64,000 nucleotides of DNA from Ostreococcus mediterraneus (Eukaryota; Chlorophyta; Mamiellophyceae; Mamiellales; Bathycoccaceae), in the NCBI GenBank assembly GCA_012295225.1, contig WMKK01000003.1, positions 124,001 to 188,000 of the forward strand. The letters run 5' to 3'. Position numbers and translations under genes: made by a program. Positions 45,528 through 54,549 of this stretch are shown piece after piece (position 1 is the stretch's first letter; the number at the start of each line of letters is the position of its first letter). The notes under the pieces were generated by a model. It had not been told where the DNA came from, ran no database searches, and saw only the letters and a list, made by a program, of their open reading frames with translations.

Positions 45528-48500
45528 CTATGTTCTTTTGGCGCTTTTGGCGAGCGTGACGCCCTCCATTTCGTCTTCAATGTCTGAGTAAAGTTCGCGT
45601 AATTTGCTCAACGTTTCTTCGTCGGCGTCCCACATCCCGCGCCCCGCGGCTTCTAACATTCTCTTGATGACGTTTCTGAACGCCTGCGGGTTTGATTTGC
45701 GCAACTTCTCGCGCATAATTTCGTCCTCAACGTACGTTTCGTTGGCGCCGTCGTACACCCAATTCTCGGCGAATCCGCTCGTGGCGCCCCAACCGACGAG
45801 CGCCGTCATGCGCTGAGAAATTTCGTACGCGCCACCCGAGCCTTGGTCTGCCATCGCCGTCGCCCAGCGTGGATTGAGCAATTTCGTGCGATACTCCATG
45901 CGCAGCGTCTCGTCCAAATCTTTCGGCGTGACATCCTTGCCGAACGTCTCGACGATGGAACACGCGACTTTTGGATTGACCACGCCGGCGTCTTCCTTGG
46001 CCGCTTTGGCCGCCGCCACGAGCGCGCCGGTGTTCGCGTAGTATTCTTGAATATCCGTCAGTCCGTACTCGACAGAGTCGATTTCTTGCACGACACGCTC
46101 GGTTGTGCGCAAGAGCGATTGGAGCACCTCTGGCCGCGCGGTGCCGCGTTCGGCACCCTTGCCGTACGAGTACGCGTTTCTCGACGCCCACGTGTCGCCG
46201 AGCTCGCGCGAATCTTCCCATCCACTCGTCCCGACGCGCTCGTTAACCATCGATCCGTAATCTCCTGGCGGGTTGCTGAACAGTCTCGCCGTGGAATTCT
46301 CGAGTCCATTCGATGACATTTCGCGCGAGTGCTTGCGAATGAAATTCAAGTCGTCTGGTTCATCCGCCTCGGCGGCGCGAACAAACAAATCGTCGAGCAA
46401 GCCGACAACGTTGGCGAAACTATCGCGGAAAATTCCAGACATATTGCACAGCACGTCGACGCGCGGTCGACCGTTCAGTTCACTTAGCGGAATGAGCTCG
46501 TAGCGCGCGACGCGGCCGGTGCCTTCCTTCACCGCTCGCGCGCCGACGAGACGAAGCACGATGCCGACGCTCTCGCCTTTGGTCTTAATCGCATCCAGTC
46601 CCCACAAGTTCACGCTGACGGTTTCTGGGTACGCACCGTCGTTCGCGTCTTGATGCTGCTTGAGAATACCATCGGCCACGGCGGCGCCTCTCGCCTCCGC
46701 AGCCGCAGATGGCATGCGGTACGGATCCAGCGCGTGAATGTTCCGCCCCGTCGGAAGCACTCCCTTACCGTCGCGTAGCAAGTCGCCACCGACCGCGGGC
46801 GGGACCCATTCACCATCGAGCGCGCGGTGCATGCCAGTGATTTCTTGCGAATTCATCGCGAGTAAGTCGCGAATTTCAACCGCTTCGATGACTTTATCGC
46901 CCACCGTTGCTGTGGCACCGTCGCTCGACATCGCGTCCCGAGCGTCCGCGGGCACTTGCAAATTGAACGTCTTTTCAAGTCGAGCCTTGATGGCATCCAT
47001 GCCTTCGTCTGGTGATGCTTTGACAATGACATCGATGATGTCTTCGCTCACATCGCCGTCAAAGTACGCATTGAGATATTGTGCCATCGAACGTTCCGTC
47101 GGGGGTTTGCCGAGCGCGTGCAAGCCTTCGCTGAAGAGACGATTTTCGAGCACGCCGAGGTAGGTGTACAACTCGCTCACGTACGCATCAAACGCGTCTT
47201 GCGAGAGTGAATCGGCGAGCTCGGGAGTCATACGCGGGAGAGATTCGCTCGCGTCGGCATCGGCGGCGACGTACGGGCAATCGCTGTCCAAACCGGCGGC
47301 GACGACGACGTCAAAAATGGTCCCGCGCAACGCGGCGTTTTCGCTCGGGTTCTCGCGATATTCATTCAACAGTTCTCGCAATTGCGCAGTTTGTTTGTAC
47401 AATCCAGCGCGACCATACGGTGGAACGTTGTGCGAAATAATCACGCCATATCCTCGTCGCTTGGCGATGATGCTCTCGCTCGGGTTGTTCGCGGCGTATA
47501 CGTACACGTTGGGCATGGCGCCCAACAATTGCTCACTCCACGACAAGCCAGTGTTCCCGAGCGGCGACCCTGGGAGCCACTCCACGGTACCGTGCATGCC
47601 AAAGTGTACCACGGCGCTAGCGTTGAAATCATTTTGCAGCCACTTGTAATACGCGGCGTACTGCGGATGCGGCGTAAGGTCGCGTTCAAACAATAGACGC
47701 ATCGGGTCGCCTTCGACGCCGAGCGCCGGTTGGATGCCGATGAAGACGTTGCCCAGTCGCAAGCCAGTGACGACGCTTCCTTTGCCAGGCGCGGTGGCGA
47801 GACCGAGGTAATTTTCCAGTGGTCCCCACGCAGCTTCCATCTTGCGAACGAGAATGTCAGGTTCGGGAAGAAACGGAATCGGTCCCCATTCCGTCGGTCC
47901 CCACGACTTTGGAAAGGCGAGCCACTTTTTGAGTTGCGCGGGCGAGACGTTGGCCCCGGCGACTTCCACACCAGGCAAGTCTCCAGTTTCTTTGAGCGCG
48001 TTCACAGCATCGACAGCGCCGTCGTAGCCCGCCATAATGGTTGCGTTTTCCTCCAACGCACGCAATGCGCGCACGATGGCTTCACCCGAAGGCAGCTCGT
48101 CTTGGTCGCCGAGGTTGTAGCCTTGCTCTCGCAACGAATTTAACATGTTTTCGAGCGAGTCCGGCACGTTCAAAAGCGCCGCGGTACCCGTGGCACCGAC
48201 GCCTGGTGGGAATCCATACAACATCACTGCGATTTTACGCTCGTCACGCGCAGATGTACGCAAGTTACGCCACTGCTTGAGACGATTCGCCAACGCAAAG
48301 ACGCGTTCGCGCGTCAGGTAAATGTTGTCCCCGCACAAGCCTCCGAGAGCGACAGTGTCGATGGCACCATCGAGCTCGGGCAAAGCATAAAGAATGGTGC
48401 TTTGTAAACCACCCACACCACTTTGCACCCACGACGCGATGTCTTGAATGAGTAACGGTGCGGCAACAAAGTAAGGAATGTTCTTGGCGCCGAGAATGCC

Positions 48501-50255
48501 TTGCGCGACTTCGGCTTGGCGACCCGCCTCCATGCTCCCGGCCGGACCACCAACGAGTGGGAATCCAACCGTAGACACGACTGCGTCGACAATCGTCGCG
48601 TCGGACTTGAGTGAGTCTACTTCAATCACGCCAGATGCGCGCCTTTTCTGTTCGTAATCCGATGTGAGCATGTCCCGAACGATGGTGTGCGCCTCGACGC
48701 CGTTGATGAAGATCGGAATCGGCAGCACACCAGAGTCCTCAAATGATTCTACTAAATCCGCCAAATACGGCTGCTTGGTGATGACGTGCTTGCGGTAGAG
48801 TAAAACGGCGACGCGAGGAGCGTCGACGGGGACTTTGTGCGCTCGCGTACGTGCGTGCCAGTCGAGATAGGCGGACACAGATTCAAAGTACGGCCGCTTT
48901 TCGCGTTCGAGCTGCGGATGGTACAAACCCAACGCCGGCGTCTCCTTTGGAGGCTTCGGACCTTTGGCGCCACCTAAGCCAAAAATCTTGGCTAAAAAGT
49001 TCGTATCTTTCTTTTCCTCGCCAAGAGGCGCCAAATATTCGGCCGCCAAATACGCAAACGCCTCCTCGACGTTTTCCTTACCGCCTTGATTCCAATATGC
49101 GTACACGGTGAGCCAGTTCTTCAGGTCCTTGGCCTTGTCGCCGGGCACAAACTTCAAGAGCTGAGGGCCGATTTTCAAAAACGACAGATATCCCACGAGC
49201 TTGTCTTCTTCTTTGCCACTACCAAACTTGGCGAGCACGGCTTTCACCGCGGGCGGAGGGCCAGCTTTCTGACCACTCGGCGCCGCCATTTGGAACGAAC
49301 CCACCGACGTGCAGCTCATCAGCTCAAGCGCAGATTCAAAAACAAATCGAAGTGGGATATCGGCGATGCGCGAGCGCAACCACTCCACTTGATCGTAGTC
49401 AAACAGGAGCGAGCCAAAGAAAACGTCGGCGCCATCAAGCGCGGCCTCGAGCTCTTCGCGCCGTCCCTCGATGTCGCGGTCGCTAAAAACCAACAAGTCT
49501 ACGTGTGGATAGCGCTTTTTCAAATCTCTCGCCGACGCCTTGTACAACGCGACGTTGAAACTTTCAAATCCACTCAACAAAACAATCTTTCGCGTGCCTT
49601 CTCGCTGCTCCACCGTACCGGTTTTCATCGGCGCCGGAGCAGTCAAAAATCCAACGCCGCCGCGTTTCGCCACAGCGAGCGCATTCTCCGCCTCTGCCAA
49701 TGAGTCTCTCGTACGGTCGCGCCTCGCTTTAATTGAATGCACATTCTTCTGAAACGAAAGCCACGTCGCGATATCTTTCTCTGCTTCTTTCAACAACGCC
49801 GCCGCCGTCGCGGGCTCGCTCGCATTCAACGTCCTAAACGCCGTCTCCGTCATATCCTCAAATCGACGTCCACTCTCGGCTGACGCGCTCGCGCCACCTT
49901 CGTCGACAACCAACGTGATGCTTCCAAACGTCGCGCGATAGCACGCATCCAACTCCGCGGTCAACGCCTCCACGGACGCGCGAAGCGCGCGCGCCGTCTC
50001 TTCCGCCTGCGCCACATCTTCCTCGTTCACCCGCACGCTCTCCACGTCCGCGCCCGCAGCGCCCGCGGACGCCACGAGAACGTTCGTCGAAAAGTCCTCG
50101 GCGTCGCTCACGAGCTTACCTTCGCGTACATCGCGCTCGATGGCGCGCGCGGGGGCGCAGCGATGACGATGACGTCGGCGGTCGAGTGTTGCGCTCGCGC
50201 GCGATGCCGCCGCGCGCGATGCGCCGAACGCGGCGTGCGCGTGCGCGTGCACCAT
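45528..50255 (-). CDS. CHLH: Magnesium chelatase subunit H, divergent long form
   Basis: 1575 residues from the ATG at 50255, uninterrupted. Residues 1-40 resemble a transit peptide. About 45-200 is an extra helical, coiled-coil-like region not in standard CHLH (about 1380 residues). The CobN/BchH core follows: LLSGFESFNVALYKAS, GPAGSMEAGRQAEVAQGIL, LGNVFIGIQPALGVEGDPMRLLF, VVHFGMHGTVEWLPGSPLG, YVYAANNPSESIIAKRRGYG, GVLPTGRNIHALDPYRMPS, RPRVDVLCNMSGIFRDSF, LLNPRWATAMADQGSGGAYEISQRMTALVGWGATSGF (read as separate blocks). It binds protoporphyrin IX and inserts Mg2+ with CHLI and CHLD. Divergence from plant CHLH1 at many sites suggests the CHLH2-type paralogue known in green algae; that assignment is inference. 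Confidence 0.9.
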   Translation of the reverse strand: MVHAHAHAAFGASRAAASRASATLDRRRHRHRCAPARAIERDVREGKLVSDAEDFSTNVLVASAGAAGADVESVRVNEEDVAQAEETARALRASVEALTAELDACYRATFGSITLVVDEGGASASAESGRRFEDMTETAFRTLNASEPATAAALLKEAEKDIATWLSFQKNVHSIKARRDRTRDSLAEAENALAVAKRGGVGFLTAPAPMKTGTVEQREGTRKIVLLSGFESFNVALYKASARDLKKRYPHVDLLVFSDRDIEGRREELEAALDGADVFFGSLLFDYDQVEWLRSRIADIPLRFVFESALELMSCTSVGSFQMAAPSGQKAGPPPAVKAVLAKFGSGKEEDKLVGYLSFLKIGPQLLKFVPGDKAKDLKNWLTVYAYWNQGGKENVEEAFAYLAAEYLAPLGEEKKDTNFLAKIFGLGGAKGPKPPKETPALGLYHPQLEREKRPYFESVSAYLDWHARTRAHKVPVDAPRVAVLLYRKHVITKQPYLADLVESFEDSGVLPIPIFINGVEAHTIVRDMLTSDYEQKRRASGVIEVDSLKSDATIVDAVVSTVGFPLVGGPAGSMEAGRQAEVAQGILGAKNIPYFVAAPLLIQDIASWVQSGVGGLQSTILYALPELDGAIDTVALGGLCGDNIYLTRERVFALANRLKQWRNLRTSARDERKIAVMLYGFPPGVGATGTAALLNVPDSLENMLNSLREQGYNLGDQDELPSGEAIVRALRALEENATIMAGYDGAVDAVNALKETGDLPGVEVAGANVSPAQLKKWLAFPKSWGPTEWGPIPFLPEPDILVRKMEAAWGPLENYLGLATAPGKGSVVTGLRLGNVFIGIQPALGVEGDPMRLLFERDLTPHPQYAAYYKWLQNDFNASAVVHFGMHGTVEWLPGSPLGNTGLSWSEQLLGAMPNVYVYAANNPSESIIAKRRGYGVIISHNVPPYGRAGLYKQTAQLRELLNEYRENPSENAALRGTIFDVVVAAGLDSDCPYVAADADASESLPRMTPELADSLSQDAFDAYVSELYTYLGVLENRLFSEGLHALGKPPTERSMAQYLNAYFDGDVSEDIIDVIVKASPDEGMDAIKARLEKTFNLQVPADARDAMSSDGATATVGDKVIEAVEIRDLLAMNSQEITGMHRALDGEWVPPAVGGDLLRDGKGVLPTGRNIHALDPYRMPSAAAEARGAAVADGILKQHQDANDGAYPETVSVNLWGLDAIKTKGESVGIVLRLVGARAVKEGTGRVARYELIPLSELNGRPRVDVLCNMSGIFRDSFANVVGLLDDLFVRAAEADEPDDLNFIRKHSREMSSNGLENSTARLFSNPPGDYGSMVNERVGTSGWEDSRELGDTWASRNAYSYGKGAERGTARPEVLQSLLRTTERVVQEIDSVEYGLTDIQEYYANTGALVAAAKAAKEDAGVVNPKVACSIVETFGKDVTPKDLDETLRMEYRTKLLNPRWATAMADQGSGGAYEISQRMTALVGWGATSGFAENWVYDGANETYVEDEIMREKLRKSNPQAFRNVIKRMLEAAGRGMWDADEETLSKLRELYSDIEDEMEGVTLAKSAKRT

Positions 50256-50467
50256 GCGGTATGCGCGTATCTACGTCTACGTCTTCGCCTGCGCGTGCGT
50301 GCGCGCGTGCGTCGTGAGGCGAGGCGCGAAGTGTCGAAGGGCTGCGCATCTTGTCTCGGGACGCGACGGATGCCGCGCGGGCGAGTCGCGCGCGTGTCGC
50401 GAGACCGCACAAAGTGGGCTGCGTGGAAACAAATATCAAAAGAATATGTTACAAATATCTGCGTGTT

Positions 50468-52123
50468 CTACGGTTCTTCGTCGTCGTCGTCTTCTTCTTC
50501 GTCTTCGTCCATGGAGCTCAGCATAAAATCCTCTGTGTAAATTCCTAGCGCCCACAAGTCACAATCATCCAATGTTGGATCGCAATCGTCATCATATGCG
50601 TCTTCATAAATTTCTTCGCCTCCTACGTGACCGGCGGCGGTGCCAAAGAGGCACGGCTCACCCCAATCCTCGCGAATGAGCGTCATGCGCTGCGGCCCGT
50701 CGACGCGCTTTGGGAAGAAACACAACTTCAGGACGAATGAATACCTCGGAAGATTCGCAATTTGACTCGGTGTGGATACGCGGTGAAGGATGTCTTGATC
50801 CATGAGCACCACGCGTCCGGGTTGTGGACGAACGAATACGCCTGTGCCCGTGCCTGGATCGAGGAAGAGCGTCTCGGCGTCAAACGCCGCCGGCCACGGT
50901 CCCGGGTTCAAGTACACCATCGCACTCACGAACAGCGGACGACCGCGCTCGCGGTTGACGTATGAGCCAAATCTCTCAACCCATGGCGCTGATGGGTCAA
51001 GCTGACTCGGATCCATGTCGATGTGCCAGTGAAACATGTCGCCGTACACCGCGGCGTTGCCGACGGCGCTGCAAATGCTCGACCCGCCCCACGCGCCCGG
51101 AATGCCATCCGGTTCAAGCGCGTCGCTCGGCATCGTGCGAATATCATACTCTGGATACATCGCCGCGAGACGAGCTCGAAATGACCGCACCGCGTCGGTC
51201 TCCATCATTGCCGCTAAAGTCTCGGGTGTAAGTCCCCAACTCGGTGGCGGCGACTCGCCACCGGCGTCGTCCAACCCGTCGCGCATTTCTCGATTCCACT
51301 TTGTCTCTGGTGGCCCTGTTTCGCTGAAATGATCGTAACCAACCTCCGTGAGCGCGTCTAGCAATGCTTTTCGTAATGGCTCGCCAACAACGCCGTCAAC
51401 GGCGACGACATGCGACGCGTCGCTCCGCAGCCGCTCTCCACCCGTGTCCCGCGTCGCCGTATCCAAAACGTCCGCTCTATCCATCGCAACCGCCATCGCT
51501 GTCGTCACGCGCGATAAATCCCAAACATCCAGTTCACCATTGTACTCAAAATGGACATCATCGTCGGTGTAGGAATCCGCGGCGGTCGTCGGACGAAGGT
51601 CCCAATATCGTTCGTGCGCGGACGCGACGCTCGCCGCCGCGGCTCCGACGGGCAACGCGATCAAACCATCGGTGAACACGCCGAAAATCGCCCCCGGGAA
51701 CCCCTCTTCGTTCATTTCGAGCTTCAAGTCAGGCATGAGCGCCTTGGCGTCGTCGCCGTAGAGCATGACGACGCGCGTACCCGCCGTCGGGTCGTTCCGT
51801 TGGAACACCCCGCCGTCGGGGTTAGCCGCGCCTCGACGAATGTCATCGATCGCGCGCCCGAGATGGGCGTCATCGACGCCGAGCACGTCAACCACACCAA
51901 TATCCATGCCAGAGTCTTTCATGGCGGCGCGCAGCGCGTCGACGAGATCGCGCACGCGAGGAACTTCGCTGGATTCGTAGCCCACCAGGACGACGCACGA
52001 AGAGGAGCTCTCGACCGCGCTCGCCGCGACGCGGTTCGCGCGCGCGCGCCACGACGTGCGTGAATGCGCATGCGTGCGTACGTGCACGCGCGCACACGCG
52101 CGGTGGGAGATCGTCGCGCGCAT
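50468..52123 (-). CDS. 2-oxoglutarate/Fe(II)-dependent oxygenase-like protein with N-terminal accessory domain
   Basis: 551 residues from the ATG at 52123. A leader of about 40 residues may be a transit peptide. Residues about 45-170 form a separate alpha/beta domain (CVVLVGYESSEVPRVRDLVDALRAAMKDS, RVVMLYGDDAKALMPDL, GFPGAIFGVF). The C-terminal half has double-stranded beta-helix features: FHWHIDMDPSQL with the HxD pair, ERGRPLFVSAMVYLNPG, PGRVVLMDQDILHRVSTPS with the distal His, and RYSFVLKLCFFP with an Arg suited to bind 2OG. An acidic tail of Asp/Glu ends the protein. It probably hydroxylates or oxidises a small molecule or protein in the plastid; the substrate is unknown. Confidence 0.75.
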   Translation of the reverse strand: MRATISHRACARVHVRTHAHSRTSWRARANRVAASAVESSSSCVVLVGYESSEVPRVRDLVDALRAAMKDSGMDIGVVDVLGVDDAHLGRAIDDIRRGAANPDGGVFQRNDPTAGTRVVMLYGDDAKALMPDLKLEMNEEGFPGAIFGVFTDGLIALPVGAAAASVASAHERYWDLRPTTAADSYTDDDVHFEYNGELDVWDLSRVTTAMAVAMDRADVLDTATRDTGGERLRSDASHVVAVDGVVGEPLRKALLDALTEVGYDHFSETGPPETKWNREMRDGLDDAGGESPPPSWGLTPETLAAMMETDAVRSFRARLAAMYPEYDIRTMPSDALEPDGIPGAWGGSSICSAVGNAAVYGDMFHWHIDMDPSQLDPSAPWVERFGSYVNRERGRPLFVSAMVYLNPGPWPAAFDAETLFLDPGTGTGVFVRPQPGRVVLMDQDILHRVSTPSQIANLPRYSFVLKLCFFPKRVDGPQRMTLIREDWGEPCLFGTAAGHVGGEEIYEDAYDDDCDPTLDDCDLWALGIYTEDFMLSSMDEDEEEDDDDEEP

Positions 52124-52401
52124 GGCGCGCGAATATATGACGTACCGGCGCGCGCGCGCTTTATGCTTTATGTGGAAACGATGGATATTCATTAAATAAC
52201 GGCTTGACAAATCCATACGTTGCGTATGATACATCCCCGCTCGTCATGAAGGATGGCAATAGTTATGGTACTTATTTGGACAACTTGTTCAGGCATCTGA
52301 AGCGCATTGGCGTAGATGGGTGGAATCTTGGATTGGAGAAGACGCTCGTCTCCTTACGTAGTCGTCGGCGTCTTCGACGTCGGCGTATCGCGCGTCACTT
52401 T

Positions 52402-52689
52402 TTACAAGTAAAGCACGTAGGCGCCGAGGAGCGTGAGCGTAGCCATCAAGACTTCCGGCACGTAGTGCATGGGATACTTGACAGAGAGGTTATCCTTGAA
52501 CAAGTTGAACTTGGCGTTGAACGGTAACAACACGGCGACCGCCGCGGCGAGGTAAAAGGCGACTTGCGCGGCTTGGTTCGTCGCCAATAACGACATGGCG
52601 TAAATGGCAGCACCAAAACCAGCGGACGAGCCGCGAATCCAAAACTTTTCCATGGACGTAGGCGTGGCGTTGAAGTGATCGGAGACCAT
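52402..52689 (-). CDS. Small integral membrane protein, unknown
   Basis: 95 residues from the ATG at 52689. Three hydrophobic segments (about 20-37, 40-56 and 78-95) are separated by short polar turns; FNLFKDNLSVKYPMHYVPEVLMA is the most distinctive block. There is no cleavable transit-like leader. Codon-level continuity and clean hydrophobic pattern support a real gene. Family not recognised; it could be an ER or mitochondrial membrane component. Confidence 0.65.
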   Translation of the reverse strand: MVSDHFNATPTSMEKFWIRGSSAGFGAAIYAMSLLATNQAAQVAFYLAAAVAVLLPFNAKFNLFKDNLSVKYPMHYVPEVLMATLTLLGAYVLYL

Positions 52690-52953
52690 CTGCGTAGATT
52701 TCGTAACGTTCGTCGTCAGTACGCGCGTAACCGAGTTGGAATAATGAATTGGAATAATTTTATGAATTCACACGCACCTTGGCCGGCACGAGCAACATTT
52801 GCGCCGTGTACACGCCTGTGTGCGAACAATACGAACGTTGTCAGGTTAATTTCATGTCACGACATCGACGTCTGGCCCGTCGTCAGCGCGATGAGCGCAA
52901 AAGTAAAAGCGGGAAAAAAGTGTCCCGAAACGACAATTAAATTAAATCAAGTG

Positions 52954-53211
52954 TCAACAGTCGAGGCACCCGACCAGTGCGCGAGACGCACCGAAAACGA
53001 CCGACGCGGCTTGCACGTATTGCGCGGCGGACAAGAACTTGGCTGGCGGCGGCGGCGGCGGCGGTGCCTTGGCGGCGATTTGCGCGACTTGGCGGGTGAC
53101 GTGCGTCGTGGCCGGAGAAAAGCGCGCGGCATTCGCTTGCGCGTGCACTCGGCGCGATTTGTGCGCGACGCGAGCGCGCGTCGCGTTCGGAGCGATCGAT
53201 ACAGTGAACAT
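52954..53211 (-). CDS. Small hypothetical protein with organelle-targeting-like leader
   Basis: 85 residues from the ATG at 53211. The N-terminal half is rich in Arg, Ala, Thr, Val and poor in acids, like a transit peptide. Then come an eight-proline run and a short hydrophobic helix (FLSAAQYVQAASVVFGASRALVGCLDC). No family recognised. The size and low complexity leave doubt, but the strand and spacing fit the neighbouring 95-residue gene. Confidence 0.45.
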   Translation of the reverse strand: MFTVSIAPNATRARVAHKSRRVHAQANAARFSPATTHVTRQVAQIAAKAPPPPPPPAKFLSAAQYVQAASVVFGASRALVGCLDC

Positions 53212-53382
53212 TTAGTGTGTCTTTGAGCGCGGGTGCGTCGGTGGTGTCGGCGGCGAGCGTCGAGGTGTGACGCGGTCGCACTCGCGCTTGTGGATCAATT
53301 GATGCTGACTAGGATTTTCAATGATAGTGGTCGCCGTCGGCATTTACCGCGCGCACGTGTGTGAGTTAAGACGCGTGTGCAT

Positions 53383-54466
53383 TTAGGAACATCTTTTGCA
53401 TGATTTTCGACAGTAGTTGCCTCGGATGAGAAAGTCGCGGTCGCATTTACCCCAACGCGCTTGGTCCGTGCAGTCGGCTGTTGAGTCTGGCGGGACATCG
53501 TCGCACGCGCCTGACGATGGTATTTTCGGCGATTGGAGAACAGAGGACGATGGATTTGATCCTGATTGACGTACGAGGGTAAATTCGTCGACTTTGACGC
53601 GGGCGCGGAGTTGTTTTTCGGCGGCGGTGGCGCCACGGCGCGCCGTGGTGGCCAAATAGCACGGCGCCGTAGACTCAGTCGGTGTGAATTCGCAAATCAA
53701 CGCACCATACTTGTGCGCGTCGTTAGCGTATTCGCACGACGACGACGAACAGGCATATCTCGTAGATGCCAAAACCTGTGGCGTCGCCCTTGTAGCTCGA
53801 TTGCAAGGAGTTCATGGTCATGTGCCAGACACAAATTTTCCACTTTGCGTCGCTCGTTCGAAGCGCGTTCTCCACATAGTCATAATGTGCTCGATTTGCG
53901 GACTCTCCCGGTGAAACAGATCCCACACTCGAAAGCACAAACAGCACGCCTTTATACTCGCACGCGTAATCTTCGCCATAACTACCTCGACAGCTCGCCC
54001 CGCGCGGTATTTGGCGCGACAATAACGCCTTATAGCCTCGGGGTCCAGACCAGAGGTCGCTTACGCCGTCCCAGCCATCCACGTCATGATTCCCTTGACT
54101 AGCGAGGTAACCCAATCCCGGCCTGAACGCTTCTTCGGTGAGAAAGCGTAGCCAAGATGTCGGGGAGGATTCGTAGTCTAAATCGCCGGCGTGAATAACC
54201 AGTTCAGCGCCTGCGTCTCGAGCAAGTTCGAACACATCCCGCGCGCGACTGAAAGCTCCGCAGTATTCTCCCTTGTAATTTTTACACTCCACTCCGTCAA
54301 CTGTGTACGATGGTTGTCTTAAATTTCCAAGGTAATCGGTCCACGCGTCTGACGGGCGGTCATTACCAATACCCGTGTCAGCGATAAACGCCACGCGAAA
54401 TCCGTGCCCGCACGTCACGTAAAACGCGCTCGCGAGAGTATACGCGGATATGATATTGCGACCCAT
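53383..54466 (-). pseudogene. Calcineurin-like metallophosphatase in two overlapping frames, with C-terminal ShKT-type domain
   Basis: The upstream frame (53723-54466, ATG at 54466) has a signal peptide (about 1-22) and the phosphatase motifs FIADTGIG, HAGDLDY, SQGNHDVDGW and CVWHMTMNS, as in purple-acid-phosphatase-like and tartrate-resistant enzymes. It stops soon after GFGIYE. A second frame (down to 53383) overlaps it by about 50 bp and continues with EYANDAHKYGAL, then a Cys-rich end (CDDVPPDSTADC ... GKCDRDFLIRGNYCRKSCKRC) that fits a ShKT-type six-cysteine domain. I found no GT-AG intron that joins them convincingly. It may be a frame-broken gene, a sequence error or an unusual splice. 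The late His motif of the phosphatase core is not clear in either frame. Confidence 0.55.
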
Positions 54467-54549
54467 GTGAAGTTGTGACGCGAAACACTAGGCTCCCATG
54501 TGACTTTTACTATTTTCTTCTTCGATGCCTGCAACTAACAACGCAAAAG

